Of a DNA stretch of 6,432 nucleotides, positions 1 to 5,835 are shown piece by piece. The notes beneath the pieces are model-generated. The model was not told the origin of the DNA and did not search any database. It worked only from the letters and a program-made list of their open reading frames with translations. The position numbers were made by a program, and so were the translations under genes. The stretch covers positions 1 to 6,432 of the forward strand of contig JAFUPO010000328.1 of NCBI GenBank assembly GCA_017481185.1. Reading direction: 5' to 3'. Position 1 is the stretch's first letter, and the number at the start of each line of letters is the position of its first letter. The DNA is from Clostridia bacterium (GTDB taxonomy: Bacteria > Bacillota_A > Clostridia > Christensenellales > Aristaeellaceae).

Positions 1-548
1 AGATTTATGTTTCTGCCGAACAGCCCTATTTTATGGTGGTTGATCATGTGCTTTTTCAAAAGCAAGAGCAAAAGCTCCTTTGCTATCCCGGCGGCTTAAG
101 CAATGCTTCCTACACGGTTCCCGCCGGTACCAGGGTCATTGACGCCCAGGCCTTTTACGGCTGCGCCTCGCTCACAGCCGTCACGCTGCCGGAAGGCTTA
201 TTCTCCATTGAAGGCGCCGCTTTTTCCAAGTGCAGCGGCCTTGCCAGCATCACGCTGCCCCCAAGCCTTGTCTCCATCGGGACTAGCGCCTTTAGTGAAT
301 GTCGGGCGCTTACTGCCGTCACCTTGCCTGAAAATCTTGCTTCCATCGGCGACGGAGTCTTTTACGGCTGCACAGCCCTTGCCAGCCTAAGGCTTCCGGA
401 TGGGCTTACCTCCATCGGCGAAAATGCTTTCAAGTATTGCAAGCTGGTTTTAACTGTCTCTCCCAATAGCTACGCTCATACCTACGCAGTGGCAAACAAG
501 ATCCCCTTCAGCTATCCCGAAGCGTCTTTGGACTGGCTGAATAACTGA
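1..548 (+). CDS. BspA-like leucine-rich repeat protein (LRR_5 type), C-terminal part only
   Basis: The reading frame is open from base 3 and carries no stop back to the window edge, so the gene begins upstream and the ATG at 33 is internal. The N-terminal visible part has the 'PYF...DHVLF' and 'YPGG...SYTVPAGT' pattern that typically opens BspA-like repeat blocks. Four full 23-residue repeats then start at bases 138, 207, 276 and 345, each reading I..(S/A)AF..C..L..(I/V)TLP..L.S, with a fifth degenerate copy from 414. The tail 'SPNSYAHTYAVANKIPFSY' is the usual cap of such proteins. Family knowledge: BspA-like LRR proteins of gut and oral bacteria are generally secreted or surface-exposed and implicated in adhesion. 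No anchor or signal peptide can be judged because the N-terminus is missing; no C-terminal anchor is present. The stop is 15 nt before trmO. The fold is certain, the function inferred. Confidence 0.9.
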   Translation, partial: IYVSAEQPYFMVVDHVLFQKQEQKLLCYPGGLSNASYTVPAGTRVIDAQAFYGCASLTAVTLPEGLFSIEGAAFSKCSGLASITLPPSLVSIGTSAFSECRALTAVTLPENLASIGDGVFYGCTALASLRLPDGLTSIGENAFKYCKLVLTVSPNSYAHTYAVANKIPFSYPEASLDWLNN

Positions 549-563
549 CCAAGGAGGCCCCTT

Positions 564-1247
564 ATGCCCCAGACCATTACCCCCATCGCGCACATCCATA
601 ACGGCTATCAGGATAAATTCGGCATCCCCCGGCAGTCAGGGCTGGTGGAGGAGGTGGTATCCCAATTGATCTTTGAAGCGCCTTACAACACCCCCGACGC
701 CTTTCGGGGGCTGGAGGGCTTTACCCACCTGTGGCTGATTTGGGGGTTTTCCAAGGCCCGGCGGGAGGGATTTTCCCCCACGGTGCGCCCGCCGCGGCTG
801 GGCGGCAATACCCGCATGGGCGTTTTTGCCACTCGTTCCCCCTTTAGGCCCAACAGTCTGGGCCTTAGCTGCGTAAAGCTGGAAAAGCTGGAGCACCATC
901 CCCAGCTGGGAACGGTGCTGTATGTGCGGGGGGCAGACCTGATGGACGGCACCCCTATTTACGATGTAAAGCCCTACCTTCCCTTTGCTGACAGCCGCCC
1001 CGAGGCCACCGGCGGTTTCAGCGATTCAGGACTTGGGCATCAATTGGCTGTAACGATCCCCGAAGAAATGGAAGCTCTGTTGCCCCAGGAGGTACGCCCT
1101 GCCTTAAGAGGCATCCTGGCCCAGGACCCTCGGCCCTCCTACCAGAACGACCCGGAGCGGGTCTACGGGGTGACCTACGGCGGGTGGAACGTGCGGTTCA
1201 AGGTAGCTGATAGGCTTTTGACTGTGGTGGAGGTCGGCAAGGAATAA
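564..1247 (+). CDS. trmO: tRNA (N6-threonylcarbamoyladenosine(37)-N6)-methyltransferase TrmO (TsaA/YaeB family)
   Basis: The 227-residue protein is full length for the family (E. coli TrmO is about 235). TrmO uses S-adenosylmethionine to methylate t6A37 to m6t6A37 in tRNAs reading ACY codons, in the cytoplasm. The N-terminal beta-barrel domain carries the hallmark blocks: 'KFGIPRQSGLV' near 18-28, 'APYN' with 'RGLEGFTHLW' near 39-57, 'RPPRLGGNTRMGVFATRSPF' at 75-94 followed by RPNSLG, and 'DGTPIYDVKPYLPF' at 128-141. The smaller C-terminal domain has 'LAQDPRPSY' near 185-193 and ends in the expected NVRFKV strand. The ATG is chosen because AAGGAGG (551-557) lies 6 nt upstream. No promoter is seen in the 15-nt gap, so it is likely read through from the LRR gene. 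Nothing appears truncated or missing. Confidence 0.96.
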   Translation: MPQTITPIAHIHNGYQDKFGIPRQSGLVEEVVSQLIFEAPYNTPDAFRGLEGFTHLWLIWGFSKARREGFSPTVRPPRLGGNTRMGVFATRSPFRPNSLGLSCVKLEKLEHHPQLGTVLYVRGADLMDGTPIYDVKPYLPFADSRPEATGGFSDSGLGHQLAVTIPEEMEALLPQEVRPALRGILAQDPRPSYQNDPERVYGVTYGGWNVRFKVADRLLTVVEVGKE

Positions 1248-1330
1248 AGCGAAATGATAGAACTTGGCGAAGCTCTTTGAAGCAAGGAAGGGGGCGGAGC
1301 CAAAGGGCTGGGGCGTCGCCCCATTGGAAA

Positions 1331-1360
1331 GCCCCGGAGACACGGCCGTGTCTCCGGGGC
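1331..1360. terminator. Perfect 30-nt GC-rich palindrome between convergent genes; probable bidirectional terminator
   Basis: The 15-nt half GCCCCGGAGACACGG is followed directly by its exact reverse complement, so either strand can fold a stem of about 13 bp with a tiny loop. It sits between the ends of trmO (+) and the J-domain gene (-), where a shared terminator is expected. The T tracts are poor: TTATTG follows on the + strand and TTTCC on the - strand. Termination is therefore inferred from position and stem strength rather than from a canonical U run. A smaller hairpin, GGGGC-GTC-GCCCC, lies just before it at 1310-1322. Confidence 0.6.
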
Positions 1361-1398
1361 TTATTGCAAAGGTCTTTATCCGCAAGGAGGGTCTTGAA

Positions 1399-1920
1399 CT
1401 ACCGTTTATTCAGCTTATCCTTCACCCAGCCGGCAAACTTGTGGGTGAGGTCTTTATTGCGCTTCATGGCCAGGGCGGCATCCAGAGCGCCTTGGCGGTA
1501 GCGCAGGTTATCCGGGTCCAGGCGCACGGCAGCCCGGTAGGATTGGTGAGCGGTTTCATACTGGCGCATGGCCATCAGGATCTGGCCCTGGAGGCAGTAC
1601 CAGTCCCCATCTTTGGTCTCGGCTCGGTTCAGCTGCCGCAGGGCGCTTTCCAGATTGCCTTGGGCCATCAGCTTTAGGGCAAAATGCTTGGCTTCCTCCT
1701 GGGAGATGAGATTAAAGCCCACCTTTTTTTGCCCGGTAAGCCGCAGCGCTTCCTCGTAGGCCAGGTTCAATTTCACCAGCTCGTTCTGGGCTTGGCGCTG
1801 CATCTCCTCATCCTGAAACTGATCCGGATGGCAAGCCTTTACCCGCTGGCGATAGGCTGCCCGAATCTGCTGTGCGTCCGCCCCGGGCTGCACGCCCAAT
1901 ACTTCAAAAGGTCCCGGCAA
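1399..1920 (-). CDS. Small J-domain protein with C-terminal TPR-like region (DnaJ-like co-chaperone)
   Basis: From a TTG at 1920 the product is 173 residues. Residues 4-60 form a J domain: 'FEVLGVQPGADAQQIRAAYR' (helices I-II) leads into the invariant HPD loop at 31-33 ('KACHPDQF'), then a helix III of the 'LNLAYEEAL' type. Residues about 75-150 look like tetratricopeptide helices, best seen in 'DWYCLQGQILMAMRQYETA' continuing to 'AVRLDPDN'. There is no Gly/Phe region, zinc finger or membrane segment, so this is a class C J protein, expected to stimulate DnaK ATPase through HPD; its client is unknown. An upstream in-frame TTG (1938) was rejected as start because the ribosome site lies inside that extension. 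It follows murA on the same strand 160 nt downstream and may share its transcript. The stop is TAG. Confidence 0.88.
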   Translation of the reverse strand: MPGPFEVLGVQPGADAQQIRAAYRQRVKACHPDQFQDEEMQRQAQNELVKLNLAYEEALRLTGQKKVGFNLISQEEAKHFALKLMAQGNLESALRQLNRAETKDGDWYCLQGQILMAMRQYETAHQSYRAAVRLDPDNLRYRQGALDAALAMKRNKDLTHKFAGWVKDKLNKR

Positions 1921-1926
1921 AGGCTC

Positions 1927-1934
1927 ACCTCCTT
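1927..1934 (-). promoter_or_regulatory. Ribosome binding site that fixes the TTG start of the J-domain gene
   Basis: On the minus strand AAGGAGGT lies exactly 6 nt before the TTG at 1920-1918. The longer reading from the TTG at 1938 would translate through this site (as residues Q-G-G near its N-terminus) and has no comparable site of its own. The J-domain fold also begins naturally right after the shorter start. Confidence 0.85.
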
Positions 1935-1951
1935 GCAATGGATGTATTTTT

Positions 1952-1993
1952 GCGAGAAACCCTTTCTTTTAGGAAAAAGAAAGGGTTTCTCGC
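1952..1993. other. 19-bp perfect inverted repeat with 4-nt loop upstream of the J-domain gene
   Basis: Bases 1952-1970 are exactly complementary to 1975-1993, around the loop AGGA at 1971-1974. In the minus-strand transcript the hairpin lies between murA and the J-domain gene, ending about 17 nt before that gene's ribosome site. It is followed by AAAAATAC on the minus strand and GCTCTTCC on the plus strand, so there is no U run on either side and it does not look like an ordinary intrinsic terminator. It may be an RNA processing or stabilising stem between the two genes; this role is inference. Confidence 0.7.
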
Positions 1994-2080
1994 GCTCTTC
2001 CTAAAGAAAACCGATTTTAGCAACGATGCCAAAAGGATTGACAAACTAAAGCCCTTAGTTCTCAGTTTTTAACTCTAAAC

Positions 2081-3343
2081 TCATCTCTCCCTGCGGATAT
2101 CCGCACCCAGGGAGCGGAGCTTTTCTTCAATATGCTCATAACCCCGGTCGATGTAGCAGGGGTCGTAGATTTCGGTCACGCCCTTGGCCATGAGGCCTGC
2201 CACCACCAGCGCAGCGCCGCCCCGCAGATCGGTGGCGGTCACCGGCGCGCCGTGGAGCTGGGGCACGCCCTCAATAAGGGCTGTGCGATCCATGATTTTC
2301 ACCCGGGCGCCCATGCGGCGCAATTCATCCAGGTGCTTGAAGCGCTGTTCAAAAATGGTTTCGGTGATGACGCTGGTGCCCCCGGCAGTGGTGAGCAGCG
2401 CGCTCATAGGCTGCTGCAAATCTGTGGGGAAGCCAGGATACACCTGGGTTTTCACGTTCACGGCCCGGTGGGCCCCCAGGGTGCGCACCCGGATGGCGTC
2501 GTCAGAATCCGTCACCTTCACGCCCATCTCTAAAAGCTTGGCGCTCAGGGCCTCCATATGGGTGGGGATGCAGCCCCGGATGACCACATCGCCCCTCGTG
2601 GCGGCAGCGGCGATCATCAGCGTGCCGGTCTCAATCTGATCGGGGATCACCGCATAGGTGCAGCCATGCAGATAGGGCTGGCCCTTGATGCGGATAATGT
2701 CCGTGCCTGCCCCCTTGACCTTGGCGCCCATGGAGTTCAAAAAGTTAGCCAGGTCAACGATATGGGGCTCCTTGGCGGGGTTGTAAACGATGGTGGTACC
2801 CTTGGCCTTGGCGGCGGCCAGCATCACGTTGATGGTAGCGCCCACGGTGACCATATCAAAAAAAACGTCGCCGCCCATCACTTCATCGGCCGTGGCGCAG
2901 ACCATGCCGCCGTGCTCCTCGATCACAGCGCCCAGGGCCTCAAAGCCCTTTAGATGCTGGTCAATGGGTCGGCTGCCGATTTCGCACCCGCCGGGATAGG
3001 CCACGCAGGCCTTGCCCTGGCGGCCCAAAAGAGCGCCCAGCAGATAATAGCTGGCGCGCAGGCGCTGGGCATCGCAGAAGGAGACCTCGTGTCCTTCCGC
3101 GGGCCGGGGATCCACGGTCATAAACAGGCCGGGCTCATAGGTCACCTTAGCGCCCAAGTGGCGCAGAATATCAATGAGGGCGTGTACATCCTCAATATCC
3201 GGCAGATTCTCAATGGTGCAGGGCTCATCTGCCAGCAGAATGGCAGGGATCACCGCAACGGCCGTATTCTTGCCGCCGCTAACCCGGGTTTCGCCCTCCA
3301 GAGGATTGCCGCCGGTAATGATCATACGTTCTGTAACAGGCAT
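2081..3343 (-). CDS. murA: UDP-N-acetylglucosamine 1-carboxyvinyltransferase (MurA)
   Basis: The 420-residue protein matches the usual MurA length. It transfers enolpyruvate from PEP to UDP-GlcNAc, the first committed cytoplasmic step of peptidoglycan synthesis. Visible active-site features are 'SGGKNTAV' with Lys25 (E. coli Lys22), 'RLRASYYLLGALL' near 94-106, the catalytic loop 'PGGCEIGSRPID' with Cys120 (E. coli Cys115), 'YPGFPTDLQQPM' with Asp308 (E. coli Asp305), 'RGGAALVVAGL' near 374-384, and 'IDRGYEHIEEKLRSLGA' with Arg400 near the end. A Cys rather than Asp at 120 is the fosfomycin-alkylatable form. The start is uncertain: ATG at 3343 and ATG at 3325 (giving MIITGGNPL) are both plausible, and the only good ribosome site, AGGAGGT at 3368-3374, lies 24 nt before the first. 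It is transcribed from its own promoter at 3394-3422 and is divergent to the DUF3048 gene. Bacillota often carry two murA copies; which one this is cannot be told. Confidence 0.97.
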   Translation of the reverse strand: MPVTERMIITGGNPLEGETRVSGGKNTAVAVIPAILLADEPCTIENLPDIEDVHALIDILRHLGAKVTYEPGLFMTVDPRPAEGHEVSFCDAQRLRASYYLLGALLGRQGKACVAYPGGCEIGSRPIDQHLKGFEALGAVIEEHGGMVCATADEVMGGDVFFDMVTVGATINVMLAAAKAKGTTIVYNPAKEPHIVDLANFLNSMGAKVKGAGTDIIRIKGQPYLHGCTYAVIPDQIETGTLMIAAAATRGDVVIRGCIPTHMEALSAKLLEMGVKVTDSDDAIRVRTLGAHRAVNVKTQVYPGFPTDLQQPMSALLTTAGGTSVITETIFEQRFKHLDELRRMGARVKIMDRTALIEGVPQLHGAPVTATDLRGGAALVVAGLMAKGVTEIYDPCYIDRGYEHIEEKLRSLGADIRRER

Positions 3344-3393
3344 GCTTGCCGGTCTAAAGCCGGTCCCACCTCCTGGTGAAAGGTAATCAATTT

Positions 3394-3422
3394 ATTATAC
3401 ACGCAAAAGGCTCCCGTGGCAA
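3394..3422 (-). promoter_or_regulatory. Sigma-A type promoter of murA
   Basis: On the minus strand TTGCCA (3422-3417, one mismatch to TTGACA) is separated by 17 nt from a perfect TATAAT (3399-3394). Transcription would start near 3387 and give a 5' leader of about 44 nt carrying AGGAGGT at 3374-3368. Confidence 0.85.
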
Positions 3423-3511
3423 GGGGGAGACCAAACTGGCAATGGCTGCCAACGCTTCCTTCTTTTTTACATAAAAATTTATGCAAAGGTCTCCCGTCGA
3501 GGGGAAAAAGG

Positions 3512-3520
3512 TGATATGAT
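3512..3520 (+). promoter_or_regulatory. Extended -10 promoter of the DUF3048 gene
   Basis: TGATATGAT contains the TGn extension followed by TATGAT, one mismatch from TATAAT. No good -35 hexamer is seen 16-18 nt upstream, which suits an extended -10 promoter. Transcription would begin near 3527, about 13 nt before the ribosome site AAGGAGG at 3540-3546. Confidence 0.55.
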
Positions 3521-3556
3521 AGAACCTGACCCATCATGCAAGGAGGATCGACCCCC

Positions 3557-4630
3557 ATGAAACGGCTTATCAGTTTGCTTTTGATCCTGGCCCTGGCAGC
3601 GCCTGCCGCCCTGGCTGAGACCACCCTGGTCAATGTGCCTGACCGCGAAATTCAAGTTAATGGTCGCCAGGCAGACGGCGCCTTTGCCGTCAATCCCCTG
3701 ATCCCTGGCGAAAGCCCCACCACCGGCCTTGCCTGGGATGGCTACTATATGCCCATGCTGGTGCAGATTGACAACTATAACGGCGGCGTGAAGGATAATC
3801 CCCCATGGGGCGCCCGCTATGCGGATGTGGTGTACGAAAGCCCCCTGCATCGCAACGGCGCTACCCGTATTTCCCTTTTGTTCAGCGATTATATCCCCGA
3901 TACCGTGGGCCCGGTGCGCTCTGCCCGGGTGGGCCATGTATGGCTTTGGTATGAGTGGCTGGGCGGCTTTCTCTTCTACGGCGGCCAGGAAGCCTTTGGC
4001 TCCAACATTTACTCTGAGTTCAATAAGCTGGGCTACAACTACCGGGATGGCGCGCCCCTCTTTTCCGGCATTGTGAGCACCTCCAAGCCCTGGAAAAAGT
4101 ATTATTCTCGGGTAAAGGGCCTGCGGGCCCCCCATAATGTGGATGCCAATGTGGCCGCCATGCAGGCCTTGATCCCCCAGGATCATCAGGCCAAGCTGCG
4201 CCCCTTCCTTTTCACGGATGAATTGCCCGCCACCGGCGAAGCGGCCACCAAGATTGCCATCGACTGGACGCATCAGAGCTATCGTTGCGCCTTTGAATAT
4301 GATGAAATTGCCAATCTTTATTACCGCTCGGTATGCGGCGAGCCTTACATCGATAAGGAAACCGGCGAGCAGCTGGGCTTTGCCAACGTGATCATCCAGC
4401 GCACCAACCTGCGCTTTAACGGCGGCTCCGATAAGCCCATTACCGATAACGTAGGCTCGGGTAACTGTGAGATCTTCATGGGCGGCCGCTATATCCCTGG
4501 CTACTGGGTGCGCGAATCCATGGAGGATCGCACTGTATACTTTGATGCCGAGGGCAATGAACTGAAGCTTCAGCGGGGCGTGACCTACATCGCTATGCCT
4601 GACGACAGCATCCCCGTAACTTTTGAATAA
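3557..4630 (+). CDS. Secreted DUF3048 domain protein (YerB-like)
   Basis: The 357-residue product starts at the ATG at 3557, 10 nt after AAGGAGG (3540-3546); an in-frame ATG at 3536 precedes that site and is rejected. Residues 1-20 (MKRLISLLLILALAAPAALA) form a signal peptide with a likely type I cleavage after ALA. The N-terminal DUF3048 domain covers roughly 63-225, with 'PMLVQIDN', 'ADVVYESPLHRNGATRISLL' (89-108) and the hallmark 'TVGPVRSAR' (116-124). The C-terminal DUF3048_C domain covers roughly 240-350, with 'FANVIIQRTN', 'VGSGNCEIFMGGRYIPGYW' and 'LQRGVTYIAMP'. Family knowledge: B. subtilis YerB is a lipoprotein of unknown biochemical function. Here no lipobox cysteine is present, so the protein should be released or wall-associated rather than lipid-anchored. 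It is divergent from murA, consistent with but not proof of an envelope role. Confidence 0.9.
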   Translation: MKRLISLLLILALAAPAALAETTLVNVPDREIQVNGRQADGAFAVNPLIPGESPTTGLAWDGYYMPMLVQIDNYNGGVKDNPPWGARYADVVYESPLHRNGATRISLLFSDYIPDTVGPVRSARVGHVWLWYEWLGGFLFYGGQEAFGSNIYSEFNKLGYNYRDGAPLFSGIVSTSKPWKKYYSRVKGLRAPHNVDANVAAMQALIPQDHQAKLRPFLFTDELPATGEAATKIAIDWTHQSYRCAFEYDEIANLYYRSVCGEPYIDKETGEQLGFANVIIQRTNLRFNGGSDKPITDNVGSGNCEIFMGGRYIPGYWVRESMEDRTVYFDAEGNELKLQRGVTYIAMPDDSIPVTFE

Positions 4631-4644
4631 ACCGGTTTGAATGT

Positions 4645-4682
4645 ATAAGGGAGCACCATTTGCACAAAGGGTGCTCCCTTAT
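4645..4682 (+). terminator. Terminator hairpin after the DUF3048 gene
   Basis: ATAAGGGAGCACC (4645-4657) pairs perfectly with GGTGCTCCCTTAT (4670-4682), a 13-bp stem around a 12-nt loop, starting 14 nt after the stop codon. The following T content is weak and interrupted (GTTGTGCTTTTG), so efficiency may be partial. Its position between a stop codon and the next promoter supports the call. Confidence 0.7.
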
Positions 4683-4725
4683 GTTGTGCTTTTGAAAAGT
4701 TTGTTAAAAAAATTTCAATTTCGCC

Positions 4726-4754
4726 TTGACATTGTGATATATGGTTGATATAAT
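4726..4754 (+). promoter_or_regulatory. Perfect-consensus promoter of the AraC-family gene
   Basis: TTGACA (4726-4731), a 17-nt spacer and TATAAT (4749-4754) match the sigma-70/sigma-A consensus at all twelve positions, and a TGn extension (TGA at 4746-4748) is also present. The start would fall near 4761, about 27 nt before the GTG codon. Near-identical direct repeats TGATATATGG (4735-4744) and TGATATAATGG (4746-4756) overlap the spacer and -10. Confidence 0.93.
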
Positions 4755-4787
4755 GGTCAAAATGTCGTTGTTCGGAGGACTTATATC

Positions 4788-5675
4788 GTGGCTTATTACT
4801 TATTCGCCGCAGATCCCACAACCCTGCCTGAAGGGCAGCAAGGGCTGTGGGTGGAGGGCTATCATGCGCCTGATTTACTCACCCAGCAGTCCGGCGTGTG
4901 GATCCATGCGGCAGGGAGTATGCTGGTCTCCGCTGGAGATATGCCCTTAAGGGATCATGACCAGTGGGTCTGGTTCTGTGTGGATTCCGGTAAAATGGAA
5001 ATCCGTTGGGGCGAGGATGCGATTCTTCTGCGCTCGGGGGAAGCCTGCGTGATCCCGGCCGGCCAGGTGGAAGCCTCCCTTTTCTGCCCGAAGGAAGCCC
5101 GCTGCCTGTGGATGGCCTTCGACGGGCCCTTAGCTCCCCGGTTCCTTCAGCAGATGGGCGCGCTGCTTCATGTGCCCCTGCGCCAGGGGGCGCTGCCCAG
5201 CCAGCTCTATTTGGCACGGCAGATTGTGCAGGTGATTGTGCGCCATACCGGCACCTCCGATGCCACCTATCAGCTTCAGCAGCTTATGTGGGGGATGCTG
5301 GCCTCTCATTCCGGCCAGCCTGTATGTATGGATGCCATGCTTTCCCACGAGATCGCCAAGGTGGTGGATGCCCTGAGGGCCAGCCAATATAAAGAGAATT
5401 TCTCTCTGGCTGATATGGCCAATATTTCTCGGATGCCTATGGAAACCTTCCGTAAGCGTTTTGTGGCCGAGGTGGGGATGCCGCCTTTGGGCTACTTGCT
5501 TTACTGCAAAATGGAAAAGGCCAAGGAGCTTTTGCAGCAGCATCTTTCCGTTAAGGAAGCTGGCGCGGCCGTGGGCATGGCCGATCCCTACCACTTTTCC
5601 AAACAGTTTAAAAATATCGTAGGCATGAGCCCCTCCGCCTATGCCAAGCAGGCGCGGCGCAACGAGGGCAGGTAA
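4788..5675 (+). CDS. AraC/XylS-family transcriptional regulator
   Basis: The 295-residue protein starts at GTG, 9 nt after GGAGG (4774-4778). Residues about 35-115 look like a cupin (AraC-type ligand-binding) domain, with the 'WVWFCVDSGKMEIRWG' strand pair and 'LLRSGEACVIPAG' at 80-92. The C-terminal domain at about 188-290 carries two helix-turn-helix units: 'FSLADMANISRMPMETFRKR' (205-224) and 'LSVKEAGAAVGMADPYHFSK' (253-272). It closes with the family signature 'QFKNIVGMSPSAYAKQ' (273-288). Members bind DNA as activators or repressors in response to small ligands, often sugars; the ligand here is unknown. The gene is monocistronic, framed by its own consensus promoter and a strong terminator. 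Its neighbours (DUF3048, aroF) are unlike typical sugar-operon targets, so the regulon cannot be inferred. Confidence 0.93.
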   Translation: MAYYLFAADPTTLPEGQQGLWVEGYHAPDLLTQQSGVWIHAAGSMLVSAGDMPLRDHDQWVWFCVDSGKMEIRWGEDAILLRSGEACVIPAGQVEASLFCPKEARCLWMAFDGPLAPRFLQQMGALLHVPLRQGALPSQLYLARQIVQVIVRHTGTSDATYQLQQLMWGMLASHSGQPVCMDAMLSHEIAKVVDALRASQYKENFSLADMANISRMPMETFRKRFVAEVGMPPLGYLLYCKMEKAKELLQQHLSVKEAGAAVGMADPYHFSKQFKNIVGMSPSAYAKQARRNEGR

Positions 5676-5689
5676 AACTGCGTGGGTTA

Positions 5690-5746
5690 AAAAAGCTCCC
5701 CTTTTGTTAGGCGGCAAGTGCGCCAAATAACAAAGGGGGGCTTTTT
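5690..5746 (+). terminator. Long intrinsic terminator after the AraC-family gene
   Basis: AAAAAGC (5690-5696) pairs with GCTTTTT (5740-5746). A T-G wobble, four C-G pairs (5698-5701 with 5735-5738), three T-A pairs, one bulged T at 5705 and GTTA/TAAC extend the stem. GGCG (5710-5713) and CGCC (5721-5724) cap it beyond an AAA bulge. The right arm ends in five Ts. Because the left arm begins with As, it could also stop transcripts from the other strand. It separates the AraC gene from the aroF promoter 28 nt downstream. Confidence 0.9.
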
Positions 5747-5773
5747 AATCTTATCGTGCAGAGGGATTTACTC

Positions 5774-5802
5774 TTGACAGTTAATGGCGGCGGTTGTATA
5801 AT
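5774..5802 (+). promoter_or_regulatory. Perfect-consensus promoter of the aroF leader
   Basis: TTGACA (5774-5779) and TATAAT (5797-5802) are separated by exactly 17 nt, a full match to the sigma-A consensus. The start would lie near 5809, giving a leader of about 200 nt before aroF. A very strong promoter combined with a downstream conditional terminator is the usual design of an attenuated biosynthetic gene. Confidence 0.93.
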
Positions 5803-5835
5803 GCCTGTATGCTTATTCAAGGAGGAACCTACCTC

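Noticed and set aside
138..413. 69-bp tandem repeat as a CRISPR or satellite array
   Set aside because: The 69-bp period is exactly 23 codons of the LRR_5 motif with diverged bases, so it is protein repeat structure, not a nucleic-acid array.
1272..1283. 12-bp match GCTCTTTGAAGC to the aroF terminator region (5963-5974)
   Set aside because: Short, no surrounding similarity, and plausible by chance in a window of this size.
1264..1677. 137-residue plus-strand open frame
   Set aside because: It passes through the palindrome and then antisense to the J-domain gene; its composition is that of a shadow frame.
2038..2060. TTGACA at 2038-2043 as a plus-strand promoter, or TTGTCA on the minus strand for the J-domain gene
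   Set aside because: No good -10 hexamer lies at 16-18 nt on either strand; the best minus-strand TAAAAT is 19 nt away, too weak to report.
2044..2060. AACTAA/TTAGTT hairpin as murA terminator
   Set aside because: Only six A/T-rich base pairs and no T run after it on the minus strand.
3479..4273. 264-residue open frame on the minus strand
   Set aside because: It lies antisense over the start of the well-supported DUF3048 gene, has no recognisable domain or ribosome site, and is explained by codon bias of the real gene.
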